59,553 nucleotides of DNA, from the NCBI GenBank assembly GCA_015066395.1, contig SVOL01000013.1, forward strand, positions 1 to 59,553, given 5' to 3'. The DNA comes from Oscillospiraceae bacterium. Its GTDB lineage: Bacteria; Bacillota; Clostridia; Oscillospirales; Acutalibacteraceae. The position numbers and the translations under genes were made by a program. Shown piece after piece: positions 8,767-17,175 of the stretch. Every line of letters begins with the position of its first letter. The first letter of the stretch is position 1. Below the pieces are notes generated by a model. The model made no database searches. It saw only the letters and a list, made by a program, of their open reading frames with translations, and was not told the origin of the DNA.

Positions 8767-10491
8767 ATGAAAAAACTTATGATCGGTAACGAGGCAGTTG
8801 CCGCAGGTCTTCACGACGGCGGTCTCGGAGTAGTCTCGAGCTACCCCGGCACTCCCTCGACCGAAATTACCGAATTCTTAGCAAAATATGATGATATCCA
8901 CAGCGAGTGGGCACCCAACGAAAAGGTTGCCTGCGAGGTGGCTTTCGGTGCTTCTTTAGCAGGAGCGAGATCGACCTGTGCTATGAAGCACGTTGGTCTT
9001 AACGTAGCCGCCGACCCACTTTTCACACTGTCGTACACGGGCGTAAACGGCGGTATGGTCATTTGTGTTGCCGACGACCCTGCAATGCACTCTTCGCAGA
9101 ACGAGCAGGATTCGAGACACTATGCGATTGCCGCAAAGGTTCCGATGCTCGAGCCGGCCGATTCGACCGAAGCATACCTCTTCGCCAAGACCGCTTTCGA
9201 GTTGTCGGAGCAGTTTGATACTCCCGTAATTCTTAGAATGTGCACCCGTATCGCACACAGCCAGTCGATCGTTGAACTCGGCGAAAAGATACCCGCGGTA
9301 TTAAAGGATTACGAGAAAAACCCGCAAAAATACATAATGATGCCCGGCAACGCCATCAAGCGTCATCCGTTCGTTGAAGAAAGGACCAAGAAGCTGGCTG
9401 AATTTGCCGAAAATTGCATCTACAACACCGTTGAAGATAACGGCAGTAAGGTGGGTATTATCACATCGGGTTGCTCATACCTTTACGTTAAAGAGGTGTT
9501 TGGCGATACCGTAAATATTTTAAAGATCGGAATGCCCAATCCTCTGCCCGAAAAGACCATCCGCGATTTCGCCGCCAAGGTCGACACTCTTTATGTAATA
9601 GAAGAACTTGATCCCATCATCGAGACCTATGTAAAAACCCTGGGAATCGACGTTATCGGCAAGGACAAATTTTCTCTGCTCGGCGAGTTCTCTCAAGAAA
9701 CTATCGCCGCAGCCTTCGGCAAGGATGCTCCCGAATATGTCTCGGCCGACTCTCCTATTCCGAACCGTCCGCCGATGATGTGTGCAGGCTGTCCTCACAG
9801 AGGTATGTTCTATACATTAGCTAAAAACAAGATCACCGTTCACGGTGATATCGGTTGCTATACTTTGGGTGCCGTTCCTCCGCTTAACGCACTCGATTCA
9901 ACACTTTGTATGGGTGCTTCTATTTCGGGTCTTCACGGCTTTAACGCCGCAAGAGGTGAATCAGCCGAGGGCAAGACCGTTGCTGTTATCGGTGATTCGA
10001 CCTTTATGCACTCAGGTATGACCGGTCTTGTCAATATTGCTTACAATGCGACTAACTCGACTGTTATTATTCTCGATAACTCCATTACCGGTATGACAGG
10101 TCATCAGCAGAACCCTACCACGGGCTTTAACATTAAGGGTGATCCTGCCGCAAAGGTCGACCTTGAAGCCCTTTGCAAGGCATTGGGTATCAACCGAGTA
10201 CGTGTCGTTGATCCGTATGATTTGAAGGCTTGCGAAACGGCTGTTAAAGAAGAACTTGCAGAAAAAGAACCCTCGGTCATTATTTCGAGACGTCCCTGCG
10301 TTCTTTTGAAGAGCGTTAAACACGAGGCACCGTTGACCGTTGACAACGACAAGTGCAGATCCTGCAAGCGTTGTATGACTCTCGGTTGCCCTGCTATCAG
10401 TATGAAAGACGGCAAAGCCAAGATCGACACGACACTTTGTGTCGGCTGCGGTGTATGTAAGCAGCTTTGTGCTTTCGATGCCATAAAGTAA
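8767..10491 (+). CDS. iorA: Indolepyruvate:ferredoxin oxidoreductase, alpha subunit
   Basis: IorA binds thiamine diphosphate and, with IorB, oxidatively decarboxylates aryl pyruvates such as indolepyruvate or phenylpyruvate to aryl-acetyl-CoA, reducing ferredoxin. The 574 residues show the N-terminal pyrimidine-domain segment with SSYPGTPSTEI, the CAGCPHRG signature, a thiamine-binding GDST...NNS-like stretch written GDSTFMHSG and LDNSITGMTG, and a C-terminal ferredoxin domain with CRSCKRC and CVGCGVCKQLC for two 4Fe-4S clusters. The stop is 12 bases before iorB. Confidence 0.95.
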   Translation: MKKLMIGNEAVAAGLHDGGLGVVSSYPGTPSTEITEFLAKYDDIHSEWAPNEKVACEVAFGASLAGARSTCAMKHVGLNVAADPLFTLSYTGVNGGMVICVADDPAMHSSQNEQDSRHYAIAAKVPMLEPADSTEAYLFAKTAFELSEQFDTPVILRMCTRIAHSQSIVELGEKIPAVLKDYEKNPQKYIMMPGNAIKRHPFVEERTKKLAEFAENCIYNTVEDNGSKVGIITSGCSYLYVKEVFGDTVNILKIGMPNPLPEKTIRDFAAKVDTLYVIEELDPIIETYVKTLGIDVIGKDKFSLLGEFSQETIAAAFGKDAPEYVSADSPIPNRPPMMCAGCPHRGMFYTLAKNKITVHGDIGCYTLGAVPPLNALDSTLCMGASISGLHGFNAARGESAEGKTVAVIGDSTFMHSGMTGLVNIAYNATNSTVIILDNSITGMTGHQQNPTTGFNIKGDPAAKVDLEALCKALGINRVRVVDPYDLKACETAVKEELAEKEPSVIISRRPCVLLKSVKHEAPLTVDNDKCRSCKRCMTLGCPAISMKDGKAKIDTTLCVGCGVCKQLCAFDAIK

Positions 10492-10503
10492 GGAGGATAT
10501 TTT

Positions 10504-11076
10504 ATGAAAACAACAAGTATTATGATCGTCGGCGTCGGCGGTCAGGGTAGTTTGCTGGCCTCTAAGCTTTTGGGTCGTTTGCTGGTTGACGAAGGCTATG
10601 ACGTCAAGGTCAGTGAGGTTCACGGTATGAGCCAGCGCGGCGGCTCGGTCGTGACCTATGTCCGCTACGGCGAGAAGGTCTATTCACCTATCGTCACCGC
10701 AGGTGAAGCCGATTTCATTATTTCGTTCGAAAAGTTAGAAGCCGCCCGCTACGCTAAATATTTAAAGAAAGACGGCAGGATCATCGTCAATACTCAGCAG
10801 ATCGATCCGATGCCGGTTATCATCGGCGCTGCAGAGTACCCCGAGAACGTTCTCGACGAGCTTACCGCTAAGGGTCTTAAGATCGAGGCACTTGACGCTC
10901 TTACTCCTGCCGAAGCCGCAGGTTCTGCAAAGGCTGTAAACATTGTATTGATGGGCAGAGCCGCAAAGTATTTCGATATTCCTTATGAGAGCTGGATCAA
11001 AGCTATTGAAAACACGGTGGCTCCTAAATTTATCGAAATGAACAAAAAGGCCTTCGAGCTCGGTTACAACTCTTAA
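10504..11076 (+). CDS. iorB: Indolepyruvate:ferredoxin oxidoreductase, beta subunit
   Basis: The 190-residue partner of IorA. It begins with the Rossmann-like MIVGVGGQGSLLASKLLG and the conserved VSEVHGMSQRGGSV segment of the gamma-type 2-oxoacid oxidoreductase domain. AGGAGG precedes the ATG. Tight linkage to iorA is the usual arrangement. Cytoplasmic, oxygen-sensitive complex. Confidence 0.95.
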   Translation: MKTTSIMIVGVGGQGSLLASKLLGRLLVDEGYDVKVSEVHGMSQRGGSVVTYVRYGEKVYSPIVTAGEADFIISFEKLEAARYAKYLKKDGRIIVNTQQIDPMPVIIGAAEYPENVLDELTAKGLKIEALDALTPAEAAGSAKAVNIVLMGRAAKYFDIPYESWIKAIENTVAPKFIEMNKKAFELGYNS

Positions 11077-11123
11077 ACTCACCGACAAGAGATCGGATAA
11101 ATTTATAAAAGGTGATGAGCAAA

Positions 11124-12431
11124 ATGGAAAAACGCTACTACCAACCGGAGATCGAAACGATGCCGGTCGAAGAAATCAAGAAGATGCAATCCGAAAAATT
11201 GGTCAAACAGGTTCGCCACGTTTATGAAAATATGCCCTACTACCGCAACCTGATGGACGAGAAGGGCGTAACTCCCGATGACATTAAAGGCATCGAGGAT
11301 CTTCACAAGCTCCCGTTCCTCACCAAAGCTGATCTGAGAGACGCTTATCCTTACGGCTTGCTTGCAAAGCCGTTGGATGAGTGCGTCAGAATCCAGTCGA
11401 CCTCGGGTACTACCGGCAAACGTGTTGTTGCCTTCTACACACAGCACGACGTTGACCTTTGGGAAGACTGCTGTGCACGTGCCCTCGTTGCCGTCGGCGG
11501 CAGCGAAAAGGACGTCTGCCAGGTCGCTTACGGCTATGGACTTTTCACCGGCGGACCCGGTCTTAACGGCGGTTCGCACAAGGTCGGTTGTCTCACACTT
11601 CCGATGTCCTCAGGTAACACCGAGCGTCAGATCCAGTTTATGATGGACCTTGAAGCCACCATTCTCTGCTGTACTCCGTCCTATGCCGCTTATATCGGCG
11701 AATCCTTGAAGGAACGCGGCTACAAACCGACAGATAACAAGCTCAAAGCCGGTATATTCGGCGCCGAGCCCTGGACCGAAGAAATGCGCCGCAGCATTGA
11801 GGAATCTTTGGGTATCAAAGCTTACGATATTTACGGACTTACCGAAACCTCAGGTCCCGGTGTTTCGTTCGAATGCGAAGAACAGACCGGTATGCACATT
11901 AACGAGGACCACTTCTTAGCCGAGATCATTGATCCCGATACCGGTGAAGTTCTCCCCGAAGGCGAAAAGGGTGAGCTTGTTTTCACCTCGCTTGATAAGG
12001 AAGCTTTCCCTCTTCTCCGTTACAGGACAAGAGATATCTGTGTACTCTCCCGCAAGAAATGTTCCTGCGGCAGAACGCTTATCAAAATGGCAAAGCCTAT
12101 GGGTCGAAGCGACGATATGCTCATCATCCGCGGTGTCAACGTATTCCCGAGCCAGATCGAGACCGTGCTCTTGAACGAAGGCTACTCGCCTAACTATCAG
12201 ATCATTGTCGACCGTGCAAATAACACCGACACGTTCGATATCAACGTCGAGCTTAACCCCGAACAGTTTACCGATACCGTCAGCGGCATTTCCGCAATGG
12301 AAAAGAAGCTGGCTGAGGCTATGAAGACAATGCTCGGTATCAATCCTGCCATTCATCTCGTGGCACCTAAGAGCATCACCCGTTCTGAAGGTAAAGCTGT
12401 CCGCGTTATTGACAAACGCAAGCTCATTTAA
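11124..12431 (+). CDS. paaK: Phenylacetate-CoA ligase-like enzyme
   Basis: About 435 residues of the PaaK type: STSGTTGKRVV P-loop, YGLTETSGPG, YRTRDI, the GRSDDMLIIRGVNVFPSQ hinge and a C-terminal SEGKAVRV that supplies the catalytic lysine. A CSCG motif is also typical. PaaK activates phenylacetate to phenylacetyl-CoA; next to iorAB in anaerobes the reaction may run in reverse to recover ATP from aryl-acetyl-CoA. I use the ATG at 11124, 7 bases behind GGTGAT; earlier GTG and ATG codons overlap that site. Confidence 0.9.
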   Translation: MEKRYYQPEIETMPVEEIKKMQSEKLVKQVRHVYENMPYYRNLMDEKGVTPDDIKGIEDLHKLPFLTKADLRDAYPYGLLAKPLDECVRIQSTSGTTGKRVVAFYTQHDVDLWEDCCARALVAVGGSEKDVCQVAYGYGLFTGGPGLNGGSHKVGCLTLPMSSGNTERQIQFMMDLEATILCCTPSYAAYIGESLKERGYKPTDNKLKAGIFGAEPWTEEMRRSIEESLGIKAYDIYGLTETSGPGVSFECEEQTGMHINEDHFLAEIIDPDTGEVLPEGEKGELVFTSLDKEAFPLLRYRTRDICVLSRKKCSCGRTLIKMAKPMGRSDDMLIIRGVNVFPSQIETVLLNEGYSPNYQIIVDRANNTDTFDINVELNPEQFTDTVSGISAMEKKLAEAMKTMLGINPAIHLVAPKSITRSEGKAVRVIDKRKLI

Positions 12432-12448
12432 AGAAGGGAGTAAACGAT

Positions 12449-12880
12449 ATGTCATTGAATCAGTTAACCGTTTTTGTTGAAAATAAGCAAGGCGCTATTG
12501 TCGATATCACCGAAGCCTTAAGTAACGCGAACGTCAACCTTCGCGCACTTTCTATTGCCGATACCGAGGATTTCGGTATTTTAAGGCTTATCGTTAACGA
12601 TAACGAAACCGCCACAAAAGCCCTTGCAGACCACGGCTACCTCATCAAAAGCACCGAGGTTATCGGTGTTAAGATCGGCGACCAACCGGGCAAACTGTCG
12701 ACTGCTCTCAAAACTCTCGACAAGCACAAGATAAATGTCGAATATCTGTACGCATTTATGGCGAGAACCGAGAAGCACGCTTATGTAGTTCTCCGTGTTG
12801 CCGATAACGCGGCCGCAGAAGCCGCTTTGGAAGCCGCCGGATTCCATATGATTACCGATGCTGACGTTTGCAAGCTGTAA
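12449..12880 (+). CDS. Tandem ACT-domain amino-acid sensor protein
   Basis: The 143-residue protein is two ACT domains: residues about 5-68 (LTVFVENKQGAIVDITEAL) and about 72-140 (IGVKIGDQPGKLSTALKTL). ACT domains bind amino acids and tune enzymes or regulators. No catalytic domain is attached. Such free-standing pairs commonly sit beside paaK and iorAB, so it may sense an aromatic amino acid for this pathway. It is the last gene of the operon, 17 bases after paaK with AGAAGGGAG before the ATG. Confidence 0.88.
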   Translation: MSLNQLTVFVENKQGAIVDITEALSNANVNLRALSIADTEDFGILRLIVNDNETATKALADHGYLIKSTEVIGVKIGDQPGKLSTALKTLDKHKINVEYLYAFMARTEKHAYVVLRVADNAAAEAALEAAGFHMITDADVCKL

Positions 12881-12911
12881 GCACTGATCAAGGGATTTTT
12901 CCTTTCTCTGT

Positions 12912-12952
12912 AACCCCGTCTAAGGTTCAGCCCTGGGCGGGGTTGATTTTTT
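12912..12952 (+). terminator. Terminator of the ior operon
   Basis: AACCCCG (12912-12918) pairs with CGGGGTT (12938-12944) and GATTTTTTG follows. Confidence 0.8.
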
Positions 12953-13118
12953 GTCAACAAGAGGCACGGCCGCACCACCTGTTTATCATTTCGGCAACAG
13001 CAAACCGCAATTCCCGCAAAAAACAAAAAGCTGCATTGTAAGCGACAGCTTCAGACAGTTCACTTTTGCACCGCCGTTAACAATTTTTGAAAAAATAATA
13101 AATATTTCAAATTTCCTC

Positions 13119-13147
13119 TTGACAAAACCGCTTTAAAGTGTTAAAGT
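13119..13147 (+). promoter_or_regulatory. Symporter promoter sharing the ior operator
   Basis: TTGACA (13119-13124), 17 bases, TAAAGT (13142-13147). The spacer AAACCGCTTTAAAGTGT matches the 7049 promoter at 14 of 17 positions, and both are followed by a GATACATA or GTATACATA stretch. Two unrelated genes sharing this block implies one regulator. Confidence 0.75.
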
Positions 13148-13196
13148 GTATACATAAACAATTCAGCGCTTTAAACTATCAAAGGAAGGGTTAAAA

Positions 13197-14822
13197 ATGA
13201 TTTTACAGTTACCCACTGTTGCGGCTATTTCGACCACAACACTCATTTCGGTGCCGATGCTTATCTGCTTTTTCGCACTGATGATCGGCGTCGGTTTTGC
13301 CTGCCGCAAACACTCAACAAATGTCGACAGCTTCGTTTTAGGCGGTCGTGCTGTCGGTCCTTGGCTGACCGCTTTTGCCTTTGGAACGTCCTACTTCTCG
13401 GCCGTTATCTTCGTTGGCTATGCAGGTCAGTTCGGTTGGAACTTCGGTCTTGCTTCGACCTGGATCGGTCTCGGCAATGCCTTCATCGGCTCTTTGCTTG
13501 CCTGGTCTGTTTTAGGTCGCAGAACCCGTGTTATGACTCAGCATCTTGAGTCCAAAACAATGCCCGACTTCTTCGAAAAACGTTACGATTCAAAGACCTT
13601 AAAGGTCGTGGCCTCATTCATTGTTTTCGTATTCCTTATCCCCTATACTGCATCGCTCTACAACGGCCTTTCGTCGCTGTTTAACAATGTTTTCTCAATT
13701 CCTTACTGGGTGATCGTTGTCGGAATGGCAGTGCTGACCGGCATTTACGTCATCTTCGGCGGCTATATGGCTACAGCTATCAATGACTTTATCCAGGGTA
13801 TTATTATGCTGGTCGGCATAATTGCAGTCATTGCTTCTGTTCTATCGCAAAACGGCGGTCTCACCGCCGCTGTTGAAGCACTCACCAACAGCAAAAATGC
13901 CGGTCCTGAATTCACTTCGATCCTCGGACCCAACCCCATTTTCCTGTTTTTCGTTGTAATGCTTACCTCGTTAGGCACTTGGGGTCTGCCGCAGATGATC
14001 GGTAAATTCTACTCCATTAAGGATGAGGGCTCAATCAAAAAAGGCACCATTATTTCGACCGTTTTCGCCATCATCGTTGCCGGCGGTTGCTACTTCTTAG
14101 GCGGTTTTGGCAAACTGTATTTCGATCAAATGGTCACCGACGGCTATCACAATCCGGAGACCGGCAGGACTATGTTTGACAAGGTCATTCCGACCATGCT
14201 CGAGAACCTGCCCGCAGTCATCGTAGCGCTCATCGTCGTGCTGGTTCTCGCCGCTTCGATGTCGACGCTTTCGTCACTCGTTCTAACCTCATCATCGACA
14301 TTAACGCTTGATGTTATCAAGCCGATGGCCGCAAAGAAAAAAGAGATGTCCGAGAAAAGCAGCGTGTTGGCAATGCGAATTTTCATCGTATTCTTTATTG
14401 CAATTTCGGCCGTCATCGCAATTCTTAAGGACTCCATCTGGAAGGATTCCGTCTTTATTGCACAGATGATGGGTGTTTCGTGGGGAGCTTTGGCAGGTGC
14501 ATTCTTAGCCCCGTTCCTCTACGGTCTCTACTGGAAAAAGACCACAAAAGCCGCCGTTGCCGCAAGCTTCATCTTCGGTACAGGTCTTGAGATCGTACAG
14601 CTTTGCATCAGCGTTGACTGGCTGAGTGTCAAGGGCATTCCTGTTTTGGATTTCGTCTTTACAAACTCGCTCTACTCCGGCGTGTTCGCCATGGTCGGCG
14701 GTTTAGTGCTTGTTCCTGTCGTCAGCTTACTCACCCAAAAGACATTGCCCACAAATATCGAAGAAAAATTCAACTGTTACGACCAAACAGTCGTCACCAG
14801 CAAAAAGGATTCGTTGGGCTGA
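13197..14822 (+). CDS. Sodium:solute symporter (SSS/PutP family)
   Basis: 541 residues with about thirteen membrane segments, N-terminus outside. Family signs are the FVLGGRAVGPWLTAFAFG segment after TM1, the FGGYMATAINDFIQG loop in the middle and SMSTLSSLVLTSSS near TM8, which supplies sodium ligands. SSS transporters bring in amino acids, monocarboxylates or vitamins with sodium. Its promoter duplicates that of the ior operon, so its cargo is likely an amino acid, keto acid or aryl acid used there. AAAGGAAGGG precedes the ATG. A terminator follows. Confidence 0.9.
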   Translation: MILQLPTVAAISTTTLISVPMLICFFALMIGVGFACRKHSTNVDSFVLGGRAVGPWLTAFAFGTSYFSAVIFVGYAGQFGWNFGLASTWIGLGNAFIGSLLAWSVLGRRTRVMTQHLESKTMPDFFEKRYDSKTLKVVASFIVFVFLIPYTASLYNGLSSLFNNVFSIPYWVIVVGMAVLTGIYVIFGGYMATAINDFIQGIIMLVGIIAVIASVLSQNGGLTAAVEALTNSKNAGPEFTSILGPNPIFLFFVVMLTSLGTWGLPQMIGKFYSIKDEGSIKKGTIISTVFAIIVAGGCYFLGGFGKLYFDQMVTDGYHNPETGRTMFDKVIPTMLENLPAVIVALIVVLVLAASMSTLSSLVLTSSSTLTLDVIKPMAAKKKEMSEKSSVLAMRIFIVFFIAISAVIAILKDSIWKDSVFIAQMMGVSWGALAGAFLAPFLYGLYWKKTTKAAVAASFIFGTGLEIVQLCISVDWLSVKGIPVLDFVFTNSLYSGVFAMVGGLVLVPVVSLLTQKTLPTNIEEKFNCYDQTVVTSKKDSLG

Positions 14823-14833
14823 TACAGAAAAGT

Positions 14834-14871
14834 AAAATCACCTAAGGCTTAAAGTCTTAGGTGATTTTTTT
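14834..14871 (+). terminator. Terminator after the symporter
   Basis: AAAATCACCTAAG pairs with CTTAGGTGATTTT (14856-14868) and more T residues follow. Confidence 0.9.
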
Positions 14872-14976
14872 GCATCGCAGCAATCGGAAGATATCTTCTT
14901 TTTATATTTTATGCGTTTTTTGCATAAAAGTCAATATGCAATTTCCGCATATTATATTATTATTGAGGTGATGAAA

Positions 14977-15171
14977 ATGTATAAACGAATTCGTGAACTC
15001 CGCGAAGACAAAGATTACAACCAGCAGACTGTAGCTGAAATCCTTTCCATCAGCCAGTCGACCTACTCCCGATACGAAAGCGGACATCTTGATATTCCGA
15101 GCGAAATTCTAATTGCATTGTCTAAACTCTATAATGTTTCAGTCGACTATATTTTGGAGTTAAAAGATTAA
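14977..15171 (+). CDS. Small XRE-type HTH regulator
   Basis: A 64-residue protein that is almost only a Cro/CI helix-turn-helix: MYKRIRELREDKDYNQQT, then SISQSTYSRYESG and a closing helix with LSKLYNVSVDYIL. It should bind DNA as a dimer. GAGGTG at 14965-14970 is too close to the ATG at 14971, so I start at 14977. The 60 bases upstream contain GCATA/TATGC repeats (ATGCG, TGCATA, TATGCA, GCATAT between 14911 and 14951), plausible autoregulatory sites. No antitoxin or toxin partner is adjacent. Confidence 0.85.
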   Translation: MYKRIRELREDKDYNQQTVAEILSISQSTYSRYESGHLDIPSEILIALSKLYNVSVDYILELKD

Positions 15172-15183
15172 CCCCACCACAGC

Positions 15184-15591
15184 AAAAAACTTCCCGATTT
15201 AGCGTGTTATCCGTTAAGGATAACACGCAGCGATATAAATCCCTTGCGGAATTTGCGATATTCCCTTCGGGAGCGATATAAGGCTACGCCTTGCGATATG
15301 CCCTCTTGGGCGTGAAGGGATTTATATCATATCGCATTGGAGCGAAGCGACAATATATCGCACGAGCAAAGCGAGTATATCGCGTTTGCATAGCAAACAT
15401 ATTGCCTAACAAAAAAGAGAGGACATTTCGGTTATAAAACCGATTTGTTCTCTCTTTTTTGTTTGTAAATATGGGTTTGGGCTTAGCCCATTCTGCATTT
15501 GTCCATACAAATGCGATGCTGGTTCTTAACTGAATTTGAAGGATTTTCAATTTCTCCGCTAAGAACATCACCCATTCTCGGGAAGTTTTTT
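15184..15591. terminator. Bidirectional terminator split by an inserted element
   Basis: AAAAAACTTCCCGA (15184-15197) and TCGGGAAGTTTTTT (15578-15591) are perfect 14-bp complements with an A-run outside one arm and a T-run outside the other. They lie between two convergent genes, exactly where a shared terminator belongs, but 380 bases separate the arms. The insert is the hairpin-array element. Confidence 0.7.
15198..15577 (-). mobile_element. Hairpin-array element, copy 1
   Basis: About 380 bp, nearly identical in inverted orientation to 29975-30351. It is a string of small palindromes separated by GCGATAT or ATATCGC spacers, for example around GATAACACGC, TTCCCTTCGGGA, AGGCTACGCCT and GCATTTGT/ACAAATGC. 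One end reads AATGGGTGATGTTCTTAGCGG-like, the other GATAACACGCTAA (minus-strand order). No transposase is encoded, so if mobile it is non-autonomous. A 95-codon open frame runs through it but is broken in copy 2 by an indel. Confidence 0.7.
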
Positions 15592-15595
15592 TCTT

Positions 15596-16426
15596 TTACT
15601 CATTTATCAACGCTCTGTAAACTTCATTTTTACGAAGTCCCGTAAGATCTGCGGCCTCTTTAGCCGCGGCAGTCGGTGACAGACCGCTATCCATCAGCTC
15701 TTTCGCGGTTTTAACGGCATCTACCAAAGTCGGCCGACTTGACTGCTCCGCTTCGCTCACACCCTCCACGATCACAACAAACTCGCCCTTGGGTTCCTGC
15801 TCTGTGTACTTTGCAACAGCGGCTTCGAGCGTTGTTCTCTCACAGCTTTCGTGAAGCTTGGTTAATTCCTTGCAGAGTGCTATATTCCTGTCGCCGAACA
15901 CTTTGAGCATATCCTTGAGCGTACCCGGCAGTTTGTGTGGTGCCTCGTAGAAAATAAGCGTTCTTGTATCATTTTTTACCGACTCCAAATGTGCCATTCT
16001 GCCCGGCTTGTTGACGGTCAAAAAACCTTCGAAACAGAACCGTCCCGACGGCATTCCGGAGATAGCCAATGCGGTGATCAACGCGCTGGGACCCGGAACC
16101 GATTCGACCTCAATTCCTCTCTCACGGCAATACCGCACCAGATCCTCACCGGGATCGGACACGGCAGGCATACCCGCATCGGTGACCAACGCACAGTTTT
16201 CGCCTGCTTCAATTCGTTCGGCTATCGACTCGTGGCGGGAAGCCTTGTTGTGTTCGTGATAGCTTATCATCGGAGTCTTTATGCCTAAGTGATTCAACAG
16301 TTTCACGGTAACTCTTGTGTCCTCTGCGGCGATAAAATCAACGCTCGCCAAAGTCTCGGCGGCTCTCGGTGAAAGATCACCCAGATTACCGATAGGAGTG
16401 CCCACAACATATAGTTTTCCGCTCAT
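15596..16426 (-). CDS. rsmI: 16S rRNA (cytidine-1402-2'-O)-methyltransferase
   Basis: The 276-residue protein starts with the tetrapyrrole-methylase type YVVGTPIGNLGDLSPRA and has AAEDTRVT and VTDAGMPAVSDPG, the SAM-binding loops of RsmI. It 2'-O-methylates C1402 in the ribosomal decoding site. Length is normal, including a C-terminal helix bundle ending ALINE. It overlaps the upstream methyltransferase by 4 bases and is the last gene of the cysE-cysS operon. Confidence 0.93.
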   Translation of the reverse strand: MSGKLYVVGTPIGNLGDLSPRAAETLASVDFIAAEDTRVTVKLLNHLGIKTPMISYHEHNKASRHESIAERIEAGENCALVTDAGMPAVSDPGEDLVRYCRERGIEVESVPGPSALITALAISGMPSGRFCFEGFLTVNKPGRMAHLESVKNDTRTLIFYEAPHKLPGTLKDMLKVFGDRNIALCKELTKLHESCERTTLEAAVAKYTEQEPKGEFVVIVEGVSEAEQSSRPTLVDAVKTAKELMDSGLSPTAAAKEAADLTGLRKNEVYRALINE

Positions 16427-17175
16427 ATCTGTCTTCCTTTTCCTTGTTTATAATCGCCGTAGATCATCATCATTTCGTCGGACAGCTCGCCGTTTTTCTC
16501 GACATAAAGCGGCGGCATAACGGTCATTCCCATCTTTCCGCCGAGCCGTCCTTCTACGAGCACGAGCCACGGCTCTTCACCCTCACGCTGAATGACCTCG
16601 CGAAAGATCTTCGGTTCTACTCCGCACTCCCGCATATCACAGATAATATCGGCCAAACGCTCGGGTCTGTGGCACACGCAAAGTCTTCCGCCAAATTTCA
16701 AAAGATAAGCAGCGGCTTTCACTACATCCTTGAAAACGCATAAGGTCTCGTGCCGTGCGATCCGTTCGGCTTCGGACAAATTCGGGTTGCCCGTGTCCTT
16801 TGCCTTGTACGGCGGATTGCAGGTCACCAGGTCGAACGAACCCGACGGCAAAACTCCTCGCAACTCTTTAAGATCGCGGTTATGTACCGTAAACACACCG
16901 TCAAGACCGTTCAAAAGGACGTTTTTGTGTGCTATTGCCGCACCCTTTTCCTGTATTTCAACTCCGTCGACCGTTGCTACGGAGTCGTTTTTCAAGAGCA
17001 ACAACGGGATAATTCCGCAACCCGTGCCCAGATCGCAGGCCCTTTTGGCCTTCTTACTGCCCGCAAAGTCACTGAGCAGCACCGCATCGGTGCCGAATGT
17101 ATGCTCTTTGGATACATAGATCGAGAATTTTCCCAGCGGTTCTTTTTTGAGTGCTTCTATCACTGCTTGCTCCAC
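16423..17175 (-). CDS. TrmN6/YfiC-like tRNA or DNA N6-adenine methyltransferase
   Basis: A 250-residue class I SAM methyltransferase. DLGTGCGIIPLLLL is motif I and LVTCNPPYK is motif IV, the NPPY signature of amino-group methylation. The order and the neighbouring rsmI fit the YfiC/TrmN6 group that methylates A37 of tRNA-Val. The start is a GTG at 17175, which overlaps the end of cysS by 16 bases with AGGGTG ahead. Function within the N6A group is inferred. Confidence 0.82.
   Translation of the reverse strand: MEQAVIEALKKEPLGKFSIYVSKEHTFGTDAVLLSDFAGSKKAKRACDLGTGCGIIPLLLLKNDSVATVDGVEIQEKGAAIAHKNVLLNGLDGVFTVHNRDLKELRGVLPSGSFDLVTCNPPYKAKDTGNPNLSEAERIARHETLCVFKDVVKAAAYLLKFGGRLCVCHRPERLADIICDMRECGVEPKIFREVIQREGEEPWLVLVEGRLGGKMGMTVMPPLYVEKNGELSDEMMMIYGDYKQGKGRQI

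Noticed and set aside
14911-15171. Toxin-antitoxin pair around the small HTH gene
   Set aside because: No second small gene is adjacent; a terminator precedes and the hairpin array follows.
15284-15571. A 95-codon frame inside the hairpin array, with a similar frame at 29947-30144
   Set aside because: The frame follows palindromes, and an indel breaks it between the two copies, so the DNA is conserved and not the protein.
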